A stretch of DNA of 64,000 bases from Nipponacmea schrenckii (Eukaryota; Mollusca; Gastropoda; Lottiidae): positions 23,829,976 through 23,893,975 of the forward strand of contig JAUJPP010000012.1 in assembly GCA_030562195.1 (NCBI GenBank), given 5' to 3'. Both the position numbers and the translations under genes were made by a program. Below are positions 13,084 through 23,900 of the stretch, in pieces (positions within the stretch are counted from its first letter, which is position 1; each line of letters begins with the position of its first letter). Below the pieces are notes generated by a model. The model ran no database searches and was not told the origin of the DNA. It saw only the letters and a program-made list of their open reading frames with translations.

Positions 13084-13283
13084 TTTGTCGTCCGCATGCC
13101 TATGGCCTACCTTCTAGAATTTTATACATCCATTTTCTCCCTCAAATACGAGAGGTTTTGGTCATACTGTGCTTTGCTAAAAAGATAGAAACACAAATTA
13201 AAAGCAAAAGAAAGAATTGAGCTGAAAGAATGAAAAAATGAAGCCACATTTCTGTTTCAAATGCGACGAGACTACGCCCGAAA
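13084..13283. promoter_or_regulatory. Putative bidirectional promoter, PPP1R10 / MRPS18B
   Basis: Exactly 200 bp separate the proposed ATG of PPP1R10 (minus, 13083) from the proposed ATG of MRPS18B (plus, 13284). Both sit in ATGGCG contexts. The flanks are richer in CpG than the surrounding DNA (ATGCGACGAG, ACGCCCG, GTCGTCCGCATG). I see no canonical TATA box with good spacing; CpG-type bidirectional promoters usually lack one. Transcription starts are not visible in sequence, so limits are only the two start codons. Confidence 0.5.
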
Positions 13284-16200
13284 ATGGCGATTTTCAGTCG
13301 AACTTTTCACTTACACGTGAGATTTATCTTTATGATGTCTGATTATTCTTCTATAACTTGTAAATTTTTATTTCTTTTACAAAATGCAACTCATGTAACA
13401 GTTGTTATGTTGCAGATTTGAGAAATAAGGGCTTATCGACGCCCACAACAAGCAATACTTTGATGTTTTAGTGTAAAATCTGCTTCATCGTCTAACAAAA
13501 ATCTCGATCATTTTGGTTCCAATCACCCCTCTTCAATTATCAGACTAATTTTGTGAATCCTTATTCAATGAAGTATTATATTTTTCCACAAAAGTCGAGG
13601 GTTAATAGCCGAATTTTGAGAAAATTCAAGTCAAAATATGCACCCAAGCTTTCCGTACGGTATCTAGCGCGAGACTGTAGAGTCATCAACATGCTTTGTC
13701 CTTGACGTCATAGACGAGCCCCGGTAAAACGAAAGGATAATTTGGAAAATAAACCAAAAGGTGCAAAAATTAACTTTGGAAAAGTAAAAATTTGCAAGAT
13801 AAAAACTATTTCTAGAATTTTTATTACTTGATTTGTGAAGAATTATTTCATTTGAACATGTTTGTGCTTTTTTCGAAACAAACTTCAATATTCTCAATTC
13901 TATTGTCCTTTCGATTAATGTAACCAGGGAGATAATGAATATTTATGAGGTCAGAATTCTGGCACGACGCCAATATAATTTCATTCAATGTTACGTCTGG
14001 TATAATCTTGACAAATCATACTTGACTGATCTAGACTATATCTGGTTAAGTCCATTATGATTCTGTACTATTTCCATTTTTTTTGAATATTTTGGGTCCT
14101 TGCATGATTCGGGAAGACAAAATCGCTCAATATTGCAAGAAAAAAATCAGCTTTGCCATTAATCTTAACTTATGTACTCTGAAAAATATAAAGTCTTTGG
14201 AAAAAACTGATGCCCTCAATGCAAAATAGGAACTGTCCAAGTAAGGGAAGATAACTCTGAGAAAAACATGGAAGGTTAAAAGTTGGAAAAATACAACAAA
14301 TTGAAAAAGAAAATGAATATAAATCAACTGAGAAGAATAGCGACTCTGATTCTAAGAAAACAAACATGGCAGCCTACAGTAAGGGTCATTCGATGCATTC
14401 TGTTCAGCATGACAGCTAGGAAGTTGACTAATTTTTATTTTGTTTTGACCAAATACCAATTGCAAAACAGGATCTCAACTCCAGCAGTCTTCGTTCAAGA
14501 AATAAAACGCCAGTCTGCAGCCACTTTCACAATTAGACAAAGCTATTAAACGTTATTAAAAACAGATGCTGTAAATTTAGATCATTTTTAAAAAATCAGC
14601 AGCAATAATTAGGCTCTAGAGTAGTCCACTTATAGTGCATCTACAATTTTGATTAGCTCTACTACAGAGGTAAAAATACCCCTAAAATGGCTAAAACATC
14701 TGGAAAGCTTGTAACTATAAAATGGGCTTAGGTTTAAGCTAATGCCGTCTGTCAAACTTTTCAGCAGTTAATTCAAGAGACAAAATTAATATACCAGATA
14801 CGTCAACTTAGTTTGACGGTGCGAAGATTAGGAGATGAAGAATCTGGTCAGGTTTCAAAAAAAAAGAAACGGATGGTAGTTAGTGTACAAGAGAGTATTG
14901 AATATATGAATAGTGAAGGTAAATACACTTTTCATTGCTAATACACTAATATAAAATTAAATGAATGGAGTTTTAGCACCTTTATGGGCTAATGAAGTCG
15001 CGTAACACCAATCCATATGGTGTGCAATCAGGTAAATTTTGCCAGGAGAGCAACATAAGCCTACTCTACAATTTTCAATTGTCGAGGGCCCCTACTTTTT
15101 ACAAATGCACTTTTCATTACTAAGAATGCCTTAATAGACTGGACACATTTTGTATGATCAATACCAAGAGGTTTGATCGAGGACCAGCTGGTAGAAAGGA
15201 TCCTTGTGAACCTAAGTTGTTATCCTTGTAAAATCAATACCAAGAGGTTTGATTAAGGACCAGCTGGTAGAAAGGATCCTTAACTGTGAACCTAAGTTGT
15301 TATCCTTGTAAAATCAATACCAAGAGGTTTGATTAAGGACCAGCTGGTAGAAAGGATCCTTGTGAACCTATGTTGTTATTGATGTAACATATGAAAACAT
15401 CTTGGATTTCAGAATTTAAAAAAAGTTATAAAAATGGTCTTATTTGGACCCATTACAGAAGGAATTATAAAGGTCCAGTACCTCAGCCTACAAGAGAGTC
15501 GTGTGTAGTAAGTTTGATTTACTCTGCTATTTCATTTTTTATATCCTATATAGATATCTTATTAGACTAATGAAATGAAATGAAGTTTTATATCCTACTG
15601 TTCTGTATCTTATTGGACTAATGAAATGAAGTTTTATATCCTACTGTTCTGTATCTTATTGGACTAATGAAATGAAGAGTTTTATATCCTACTGTTCTGT
15701 ATCTTATTGGACTAATGAAATGAAGTTTATATCTAGTTCGTCTTATGTGTGACAATCAGAAGAATTTTAAGGTCCATACCTACTCTACAAGAGAGTTTTA
15801 TAATTTCGATCTTACTTGGACTACATAATGAATTTACATATATGCCTACTGTTCTGTATCTTATTGACTAATGAAAATGAAGTTTTATATCCTACTGTCG
15901 TAATGGACTAATGAAATGAAGTTTTATATCCTCTGTTCTGTATCTTATTGGACTAATGAAATGAGTTTTATATCCTACTGTTCTGTATCTTATTGGACTA
16001 ATGAAATGAAGTTTTATATCCTACTGTTCTGTATCTTATTGGACTAATGAAATGAAGTTTTATATCCTACAGTTCTGTATCTTATTGGACTAATGAAATG
16101 AAAGATTTTATATCCTACTGTTCTGTATCTTATTGGACTAATGAAATGAAAGTTTTATATCCTACTGTTCTGTATCTTATTAGGACTTATAATGAAATGA

Positions 16201-18819
16201 AGTTTTATATCCTACTGTTTATCATTGATAATGAAATAAAGAGTTTTATATCCTACTGCATCTATTACTAAGAAATGAAATAAGTTTTATATCTACTGTT
16301 CTGTATCTATTGGACTAATGAAATGAAGTTTTATATCCTACTGTTCTGTATCTTATTGGACTAATGAAATGAAATAGAGTTTTATATCCTACTGTTCTGT
16401 ATCTTATTGGACTAATGAAATGTAAGTTTTATATCCTACTGTTCTGTATCTTATTGGACTAATGAAATGAAGTTTTATATCCTACTGTTCTGTATCTTAT
16501 TGGACTAATGAAATGAAGTTTTATATCCTACTGTTCTGTATCTTATTGGACTAATGAAATGAAATAAAATGAAATGATTTTATATCCTACTGTTCTGTAT
16601 CTTATTGGACTAATGAAATGAAATAAGTTTTATATCCTACTGTTCTGTATCTTATGGACTAATGAAATAAGTTTTATATCCTACTGTTCTGTATCTTATT
16701 GGACTAATGAAATGAAATAGAGTTTTATATCCTACTGTTCTGTATCTTATTGGACTAATGAAATGAAGTTTTATATCCTACTGTTCTGTATCTTATTGGA
16801 CTAATGAAATGAAATAGAGTTTTATATCCTACTGTTCTGTATCTTATTGGACTAATGAAATGAAATAGAGTTTTATATCCTACTGTTCTGTATCTTATTG
16901 GACTAATGAAATGAAGTTTTATATCCTACTGTTCTGTATCTTATTGGACTAATGAAATGAAGTTTTATATCCTACTGTTCTGTATCTTATTGGACTAATG
17001 AAATGAAATAAGTTTTATATCCTACTGTTCTGTATCTTATTGGACTAATGAAATGAAGTTTTATATCCTACTGTTCTGTATCTTATTGGACTAATGAAAT
17101 GAAATAGAGTTTTATATCCTACTGTTCTGTATCTTATTGGACTAATGAAATGAAATAAGTTTTATATCCTACTGTTCTGTATCTTATTGGACTAATGAAA
17201 TGAAGTTTTATATCCTACTGTTCTGTATCTTATGGACTAATGAAATGAAATAGAAGTTTTATATCCTACTGTTCTGTATCTTATTGGACTAATGAAATGA
17301 AATGAAGTTTTTTATCCTACTGTTCTGTACATTATTGTATTTATAAAATTTGCTGATTAAGGAATAAGAGATTGCTGTAACAATGAAATTCAGACTAGGT
17401 ATTTTATATTTTAGAGAGGAGCGTTTACCTCAACTGGATCACCCTGTCCCATTTGTCGAGATGAATATTTGGTTGTAGATTATCAGGTAAGTTAGTTATA
17501 TAAGACACTAGGGCTGGGAAATATACCTGTATAGTGATAAATACAGGAATCTTTGTACATGTACGCTGATTAAAGATTAACAAGATATTGTGATATAATA
17601 TTACTTAAAGGAATACTGCATCTTAAAATGATCATAAAATTTAAACTTGGTCAATAAGAGTATATATTCATCAGTAGATATACCTACTGTCATAAATAAC
17701 ATAACAGAATCCTTATATAATCAGATAAATCAAAAAACTTAGTAATTATCCATAAAAATGCAATTAATTATAAAACACTTAATGATTTGATTACTAGTAA
17801 GTGTTTTTCAATAATTACTTAGTTTTGTGAGTTTTCCAGATTTTACAGGGATTCTGTTACTTTATGATACCAGGTAAGTTCAATGATGAATATATACTCA
17901 TATTTACTAAGTAATTTTTGACTTGCTGTTTATTCAAATCTCTACATTTTTAATTTCATATTTCAGAATATTAAACTAATTGAGCAGTTTACAGACCCCG
18001 TGACAGGAGAGCTTTATGAAACCACTAGAACAGGCGTCTGTCAAAAACAACAGAGGAAACTTGAGTTAGAAAAATTCAAGGCCATGGAATACGGTATGTC
18101 ACCTTAAAATCGAATTGGAGGCAAAATTCTCCTCACTTCACACTGCAGGGCATTGCCTGTCTTCATTATGCCATCAGATGCAGAAGAAGAGGACCAAAAC
18201 CTCCATTCATTTCATTACCTTTAAAACAAATTGAGGCTAATGCCGCTGTTCTGGCAAAATTTCCCTCACTGCACACTGTATGGTATTGCCTGTCTTCATT
18301 AGCTCATAAGGTGCAGAAGAAGGGGACTTTAACTCTATTTGTTTCATTTAAAAAAGAATTTAAAGTTTTCCATGGATCTGTCTATACCAGTCCTGATTAT
18401 TGAAATTGCAACTTCAGGACAATTTTTGTAATTCAGGGGATGCAACTCTTTTGTTTTATTAATTTTAAGACCACAGTAATGTTTCATATTTTTATTTTTA
18501 AAAATATACTAAAGTAATTTGTCTTGGGCGCGAGTTCTTCTCCTTTTAGAGAAGCCACATAGCTAATATTATTATTAGTGTTGAAGTTTTATTCCTCTCA
18601 GGGACTCCAAAACTTTTTTTTCATGGATTTTTGTCTTTTTCAGGATTAATTGAAGGAAATGTTGCGTTCCGTAAATTTAACTACAAACATCTCGATGATC
18701 AGTTTGGTATTTTAGATGAGAAAATTAAACAAGCTAAGATTACTAACTTCAATAAATGGAGAGCGAAACGGGCTCATGCCAAATTAAAAACAGAGTCTGA
18801 AAAACCCGTTGAAGCTTAG
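13284..18819 (+). CDS. MRPS18B: MRPS18B (mS40), mitochondrial small ribosomal subunit protein
   Basis: This is a bS18-family protein of the mitoribosomal small subunit, acting in the matrix. Exons are 13284-13316, 14765-14918, 15413-15507, 17415-17486, 17967-18093 and 18644-18819, all GT-AG and in phase, giving 218 residues. The start MAIFSRTFHLHQ is short, hydrophobic and Arg-containing like a targeting presequence. The core reads WTHYRRNYKGPVPQPTRESC, then TGSPCPICRDEYLVVDYQ, then NIKLIEQFTDPVTGELYETT and RTGVCQKQQRKL. These match human S18B [38 protein letters not shown] and NVKLLEQF; the CxxC is kept. Human is 258 residues. The segment best fits S18B rather than S18A or S18C. Intron 3 is a 1.8-kb minisatellite. 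An alternative first exon is at 14313-14378. Confidence 0.9.
14313..14378 (+). other. MRPS18B: Alternative in-frame first exon of MRPS18B
   Basis: ATG at 14313 opens MNINQLRRIATLILRKQTWQ and ends at a good donor (ACA|GTAAGG) in phase 0, so it also splices in frame to the exon at 14765. It would give a 229-residue protein with a basic, Ser-poor presequence. Its start context is weak (AAAATGAAT) and very AT-rich compared with ATGGCG at 13284, so I rank it second. It could also be a chance ORF inside the first intron. Confidence 0.35.
14955..15100 (+). repeat. SINE-like repeat, 5' part
   Basis: Head of the family: AAATGAATGGAGTTTTAGCA, GGGCTAATGAAG, GTGTGCAATCAGGTAAATTT. Confidence 0.75.
15145..15385. 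repeat. GGATCC dispersed repeat, reverse, about 3 units
   Basis: Units of AAGAGGTTTGATTAAGGACC, AGCTGGTAGAAAGGATCCTT in MRPS18B intron 2. Confidence 0.9.
15540..17335. repeat. 46-bp minisatellite, about 37 copies, in MRPS18B intron 3
   Basis: The unit contains TTATATCCTACTGTTCTGTA, TCTTATTGGACTAATGAAAT and GAAGTT; length variants differ by extra GAAAT or AGA between ATGAAATGAA and GTTTTATATC. The unit matches the first part of the SINE-like family (ATGAAATGAATGGAGTTTTA, CATCCTACTCTTCTGCACCT). Confidence 0.95.
17607..17930. mobile_element. TTAA-type short element, 3' end eroded
   Basis: It begins TTAAAGGAATACTGCATCTT and shares ATAACAGAATCCTTATATAA and GATTCTGTTACTTTATGATA with the 10625-10940 copy; the right terminus is not recognisable. 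Confidence 0.6.
18115..18345 (-). repeat. Two SINE-like fragments, reverse
   Basis: Two adjacent copies with TTCACACTGCAGGGCATTGC and TGCACACTGTATGGTATTGC, each ending in ATTTCATT or GTTTCATT. Confidence 0.75.
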
Positions 18820-18823
18820 AATT

Positions 18824-18829
18824 AATAAA
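18824..18829 (+). terminator. Polyadenylation signal of MRPS18B
   Basis: AATAAA lies four bases after the TAG at 18817-18819, followed by a T-rich stretch (18838-18856). The 3'UTR would be very short. Confidence 0.55.
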
Positions 18830-20886
18830 CATTTTTGAAGTATTTTTTTTCTTTTCCACAAAATCAATCAGATGTGAAATGGTCCCTTTTACCACATAGA
18901 TGAGTTCAGTCTTTAAAAATAGCAAGGGCTTGGATTTACAGCAAGTTAGATGCCACTGGTTACAGACCCCTTTCTCGTCTTTACAAAATTTCCCTCATTG
19001 CACATTGCATAGCAGAAGTCACAAGTTTAAAGCCAGTGAATTGATGTATATCAGGGACACTGATAGAATCAATTTACACCATTCTAATTTTCAATCAGAT
19101 GTCTGTAGTTAAAGAGATTGTAAAGAGGTTTTCTAAACTTGTTATGTGTATCAGAGACACTGATATCATCAATTTACACCATTCTGATTTTCAATCAGAT
19201 GTCTGTGGTCCAATAATTCTAATTTTTGAATGACGTAGAAAAATTTAACAGGTTCAGTTTTTTAAAACTATAATATTAAGCACTATACAATAATAATCAC
19301 AGAAAAATACACAAGGACATAATATACTCACATATATATACTGAAATCATGAGGGGAGGGGGCAGAGGGAATGCCCAATTCCTAATAGTACATATATAGG
19401 CATAGAATAATCCAGAATTCAGCTACAAGCTGTGCACATTATAGATCCCCTGACGGTTGGAAATCGAAAAAGAGTGGTGGCTAATGCAGCTGATGTGGCA
19501 AAATTTCCCTCATTGCACACTGCATGGGTTGCCTGTCTTTGTAGCTAACAGTTAAGTGTAGAATAGTAGGATGTAAAACTCCATACTCAAAGCCACATTA
19601 TTTGAATAAATTTAAATTTTAAATTATTTGGATATTGATGTATTGTAACGTTAAATTTCAACCAAGAAAGAATATAGAATAGATTGACTATAGAAAGATA
19701 TATAAACAAGATAATTCAGTTTAAGACTTACTGGGTGCCATTTTGTTTCAGTTGACTAGTAGAATAGACCTGAGACATGATAGGCTGCTGCCATGGCAAC
19801 AGAATTATAGGATACATTGGGTGAGGTCGAATCTCGTGTTAGTGTTAATTTGGTGTTATAGTATAGTGAACTCTGAGTAATCCGACATATATCAGAACCA
19901 CGAAAAGTAATGTCGGATTAGCGAGAGTGTTGGATTACTCAGAGTACACTGTATATTAACATGAAGAATAATTCAAATTTCGTGTTATGTGATGGTGTTA
20001 ACACTAACACAAGATTTGACCTCACCCACTGTGTGGTTAAAACAATGTCTGTAATTGTAGTTACATAACGTCATACACTTTTAGTTATATTATTTAGTGT
20101 GAAGGGAATATGACCTGTTATACTACTCAGGATTCAAAGGGTTAATAACTTACGTCTACAATTGTTATGAAGAAGATATGAATTGTAGAAAATACCAACA
20201 AATTACAACCCTGTTTAACTTACAGATTATATAAATATATATATATACATCACAACTAGAGCGTAAGCAAATCACATTTAAAATAATACACTTTTGGCAG
20301 AATATAGGTACTCCAATAACAATGCCCTAGTAGGGTCACAAAAAATTCCTCAGGCCCATCTTAGTTTACTCAAATTCTTATACTCCTCGCATGAAAAGGT
20401 CGAAGGTCAAGATTGAAGGTGTTAATGCCCTAAGAAATAGTTTGATATATTTTTGTATTTGATATAATTAGTTATACATCTGTAACATCTGCTTCAAATA
20501 AGAGTAAAATCTAGCTAAGTATGACAAAAGGTTTGTTGCCCCAGAATCGCATGCAAAACACAAGCACCTATAATAGACATCACCATTTAAGACAAATGGC
20601 CTTCAAATCATATGAGTTTTGGCTGCAGTCGTAGAAAGCAAATTTTCTGAAAACCCAACATCGAAGAAATAAATACAGCAGACGTTGGATTTTATACGTA
20701 GGTTGACGTGGCATGTATGAAAACCAATCATCTTCACAAAAATACTGGACAATAGAAACAAAGCTGTGTCGACAGAAAGAGTCTTCTATTTGCAGACGGA
20801 AGGTGCGCGTGGCATGTATGAAAACCAATCATCTTCACAGAAATACTGGACAATAGGAACGAAGCTGTGTCCCCAGAATGAGGCTT
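18830..20886. other. Convergent intergenic region, MRPS18B / TSC1
   Basis: No coding sequence is recognised. The stretch holds two copies of a palindrome-type repeat (19043-19105, 19146-19210), a reverse SINE-like fragment (19440-19590), a nested inverted-repeat element (19819-20027), a duplicated copy of the TSC1 3' end (20708-20803) and short AT microsatellite (20232-20248). The part next to 20886 is presumably TSC1 3'UTR. Confidence 0.6.
19819..20027. mobile_element. Nested palindromic element with 30-bp inverted termini
   Basis: Outer termini GGGTGAGGTCGAATCTCGTG and CAAGATTTGACCTCACCC pair over about 30 bp (19819-19848 with 19998-20027). An inner palindrome pairs CTCTGAGTAATCCGACAT with TGTTGGATTACTCAGAG. 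No ORF. Confidence 0.75.
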
Positions 20887-20906
20887 CTATTTACTGACAG
20901 AAGATT
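20708..20906. repeat. Tandem duplication of the TSC1 stop-codon region
   Basis: About 95 bp beginning TGGCATGTATGAAAACCAAT occur at 20708-20803 and again at 20811-20906 with a few substitutions. The second copy contains the last TSC1 codons and TAG (20887-20889); the first copy lies just downstream in the transcript and keeps an equivalent AAA-TAG. Confidence 0.85.
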
Positions 20907-23900
20907 TCTCCCAGCATCCACTATCAGTCGTTGTGTTGCTACGGTTATCTTCACTGTCCGTATTCCATAAAATACTGGATCGCGACCCTCCCCTGGACAC
21001 ACTGCCACTTCCAACACCACTAGCGCCATCTTGGGAAGAAAAAGATAAGGAATCTAGGGCTTGGGAATTCTGTAGACGTGCCTGTTCTTCTTGTAGTACT
21101 GCGTCACTCACAGAGCGCGCCACCCGGACACTTGGTTGTTCGCTATCTTCTTCGTCGTGATCAGTCACTGTTTTAATACTCTCGTTTGATTGATTGGAAT
21201 GATTACCTTCCGACCAATCAGATTCTGTTTTACTTGGACATGCTATTACTGGCGTTACACCTATAATGACAAAACAGAAATTTTGGGCATTGTACAGAAC
21301 TCTCAAGCTGCAACCACAACAAGTTAACTTTCTACTAGACACCATAATGTTAGATAAATGAATAGAGCTCATTTCAATGTTTCAGATATACAAACCTCAT
21401 CAGGACAGCAAGTTTTAGAAATGGAGGTTAACTTTCTAATATAGGACTTAATGTTAGCTAATTGACTAGAGCTCATCTCAAACTGCTATACATGTTTTAG
21501 ATACACAACCCTCATCAGGACAGCTAGTTTTAGAAATTGTTTGCAAGCTCACTTAAAAGGAGTGAGTAATCATCAAGATGGCCTATGACAGCAGGGAATA
21601 AGTCACGTACCTTTCTGTTGGAGTTGACATTTTAAAGTAAGTTGATCAACACGACATTGTAAGGTTAATAATTCTGATTCTAATTGTTGATTGATATGAA
21701 CCATTGCTGTATATTTATCACTAATAGCTTGTACTTCCTCAACATGGCTAACTTTAGTCTGTTCTAAATGTCGTTTAATTTCACTCACTCCCTGTTCCTA
21801 CAATAGATACAAATTTAATGAAATGAATGGAGTTTTACATCCTATTCTTCTGTACCTTATAGGCTAATGAAAAAGAATGAAGTTTTACATCCTACTCTTC
21901 TGTACCTTATGGGCTTATGAAGGCAGTGAAATGAATGGAGTTTTACAACCTATTCTGCACCTTATTGTGAAGAAGGATATGTCATGCAGTGTGCAATGAA
22001 GGAAACTTTGCCCTAAGCCTACGCTTTTGGCAACTACCAACTGTAAAGGGACAGTCTGTAGCACAGGGAGCCTTGGTTTATTAAAAAAATGAAATGAATG
22101 GAGTTTTACGTCCTACTCTTCTCCACCTTATGGGCTAATGAAGATGGGCAACGCCAAGCAATTTTGCCAGGACACCGGCATTAGCCTACTTTTTTTGCGA
22201 TTTCCGACTGTCGAGGGATCTTTAACATGCACAGCCTGTAACACATGGGGCCTCGGTTTATTGTCCCGCCCATTTATCCATGTCAGCCCCTCCTACCTGC
22301 ATCAATGACAGGGGGAACCAAGCTGAAAAAATCTGAAAGTTTATTTCAATCCTAGAGATCAAGAGGGATGGATGAATGAATAGATGGAATGAGAGGGTGA
22401 ATGGATGAATAATTTTATACCTTATTTTGTAGTTGTTCTTCCAATTCTGAAACTCTGGCGACAGAAATGTCTAACTTCCCTGTCACAGTATTCAACTTCT
22501 CTTTTAAAACTGTAATGGAAGTTTGATGCATGTTGGTAATGTATTTTTGAAGAAATAAAGAACATATCATAATGTCCATTGGTACCATAGGTTGCCCATT
22601 CCCCTCCTCAGATTGGGCTTTATGGTTGACGTCTGGTATTAAAGACAGAGTTACAAGTGAACACCCCTTCCCTGCCAACCCCACCCCCCCTCCTTTTTCC
22701 TAGCCCTCCCCCAACCCCACAAATAATATACCTACTTCTAGTTTCAGCTTTAAGAGACTGTGCGAGATAGTTGACGTCTGGTTTAACCGACATAGAGTTT
22801 CGTTGATTGTGAAGTTTCTCGTGATATTTCTGCTGTAGTTCTCCCATTAATAATACTTCCTTCTGCAGCTTGAAAACCTGTACATGAAAAAGAGGAATAG
22901 GGCAATAAAACAGTGTGAGGTAAATTTTGCTGGGACTATGGCATCAGCCTACTCTTTTAAGATTTTCAAACTGTCAACCGATCTTTTACTAACACGGTCT
23001 GTAGCACACAGGGCCTTGGTTTAGGGGTCAAATAGCAAAGAAAAAACAATATGGAGGCAAAAACAAAATGGCTGACCTACCTGTTCTTTCAACTTGTGAT
23101 TAAAAATAGTCTGATTTTTTAAAATATCTAATTCTTTCTGGGCGTTTAATAAATCAGACTTGGTTTCTTGCCACGACTGAAATAAATTAAATAGAAATAT
23201 TTTAAGCGCCTTTCTTGAGGAACCTTTTCCAGGAAGTATTTCAAGGACTTAAGATCACATGGATCCTGTCCAACCAGCTGGTCACTGGCTAAACCTTTTG
23301 GCATTGATCTTACAAGGATAACAACTTAAGTTAACAAAGATCCTGCCTTCTATCTGGTCTTGAACAACCCAATGGCTAGGTCACTATAATATTTTTGTTT
23401 TTCCTTGAACTTACCATTTTAAGTTTATCATGGTCCTCTCTCTGGGTGATCAGCAGATTCTTGAGTCCAATATTGGCCTCTTCTAAATCTTTATTAGCTT
23501 GTAATGTTGATCTGGTAACAAAAAAACAAAATTTGATATAATTAACGAACCATGTGGACACTCTAAAACTAATTCTGAGATGATATTATTTAAAAAGTAG
23601 AATCCTGAATAGAGATTCCAAGTTAAAAATCCTACTACAGGATTTACAATAATTATTTCAGTATATATATGTGATATATTTAAATCAAGTAAACATTGCC
23701 CAATCTTTAGTGAAAGAAAGAAAACAATTATATTTTACATATTTCACTACCAGCTGGTCCTTGGTCAAATCTCTTTGTATTGATTTTACAAGGATAACAA
23801 CTTGGGTTAACAAGGATCCTTTCTACCAACTGGTCCTTGGTCAAATCTCTTGGTATTGATTTTACAAGGATAACAACTTGGGTTAACTAGGATCCTTTCT

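Noticed and set aside
21603..21788. Reading TSC1 coiled-coil exons as separate small genes
   Set aside because: They join in perfect phase to neighbouring exons and continue the hamartin coiled coil.
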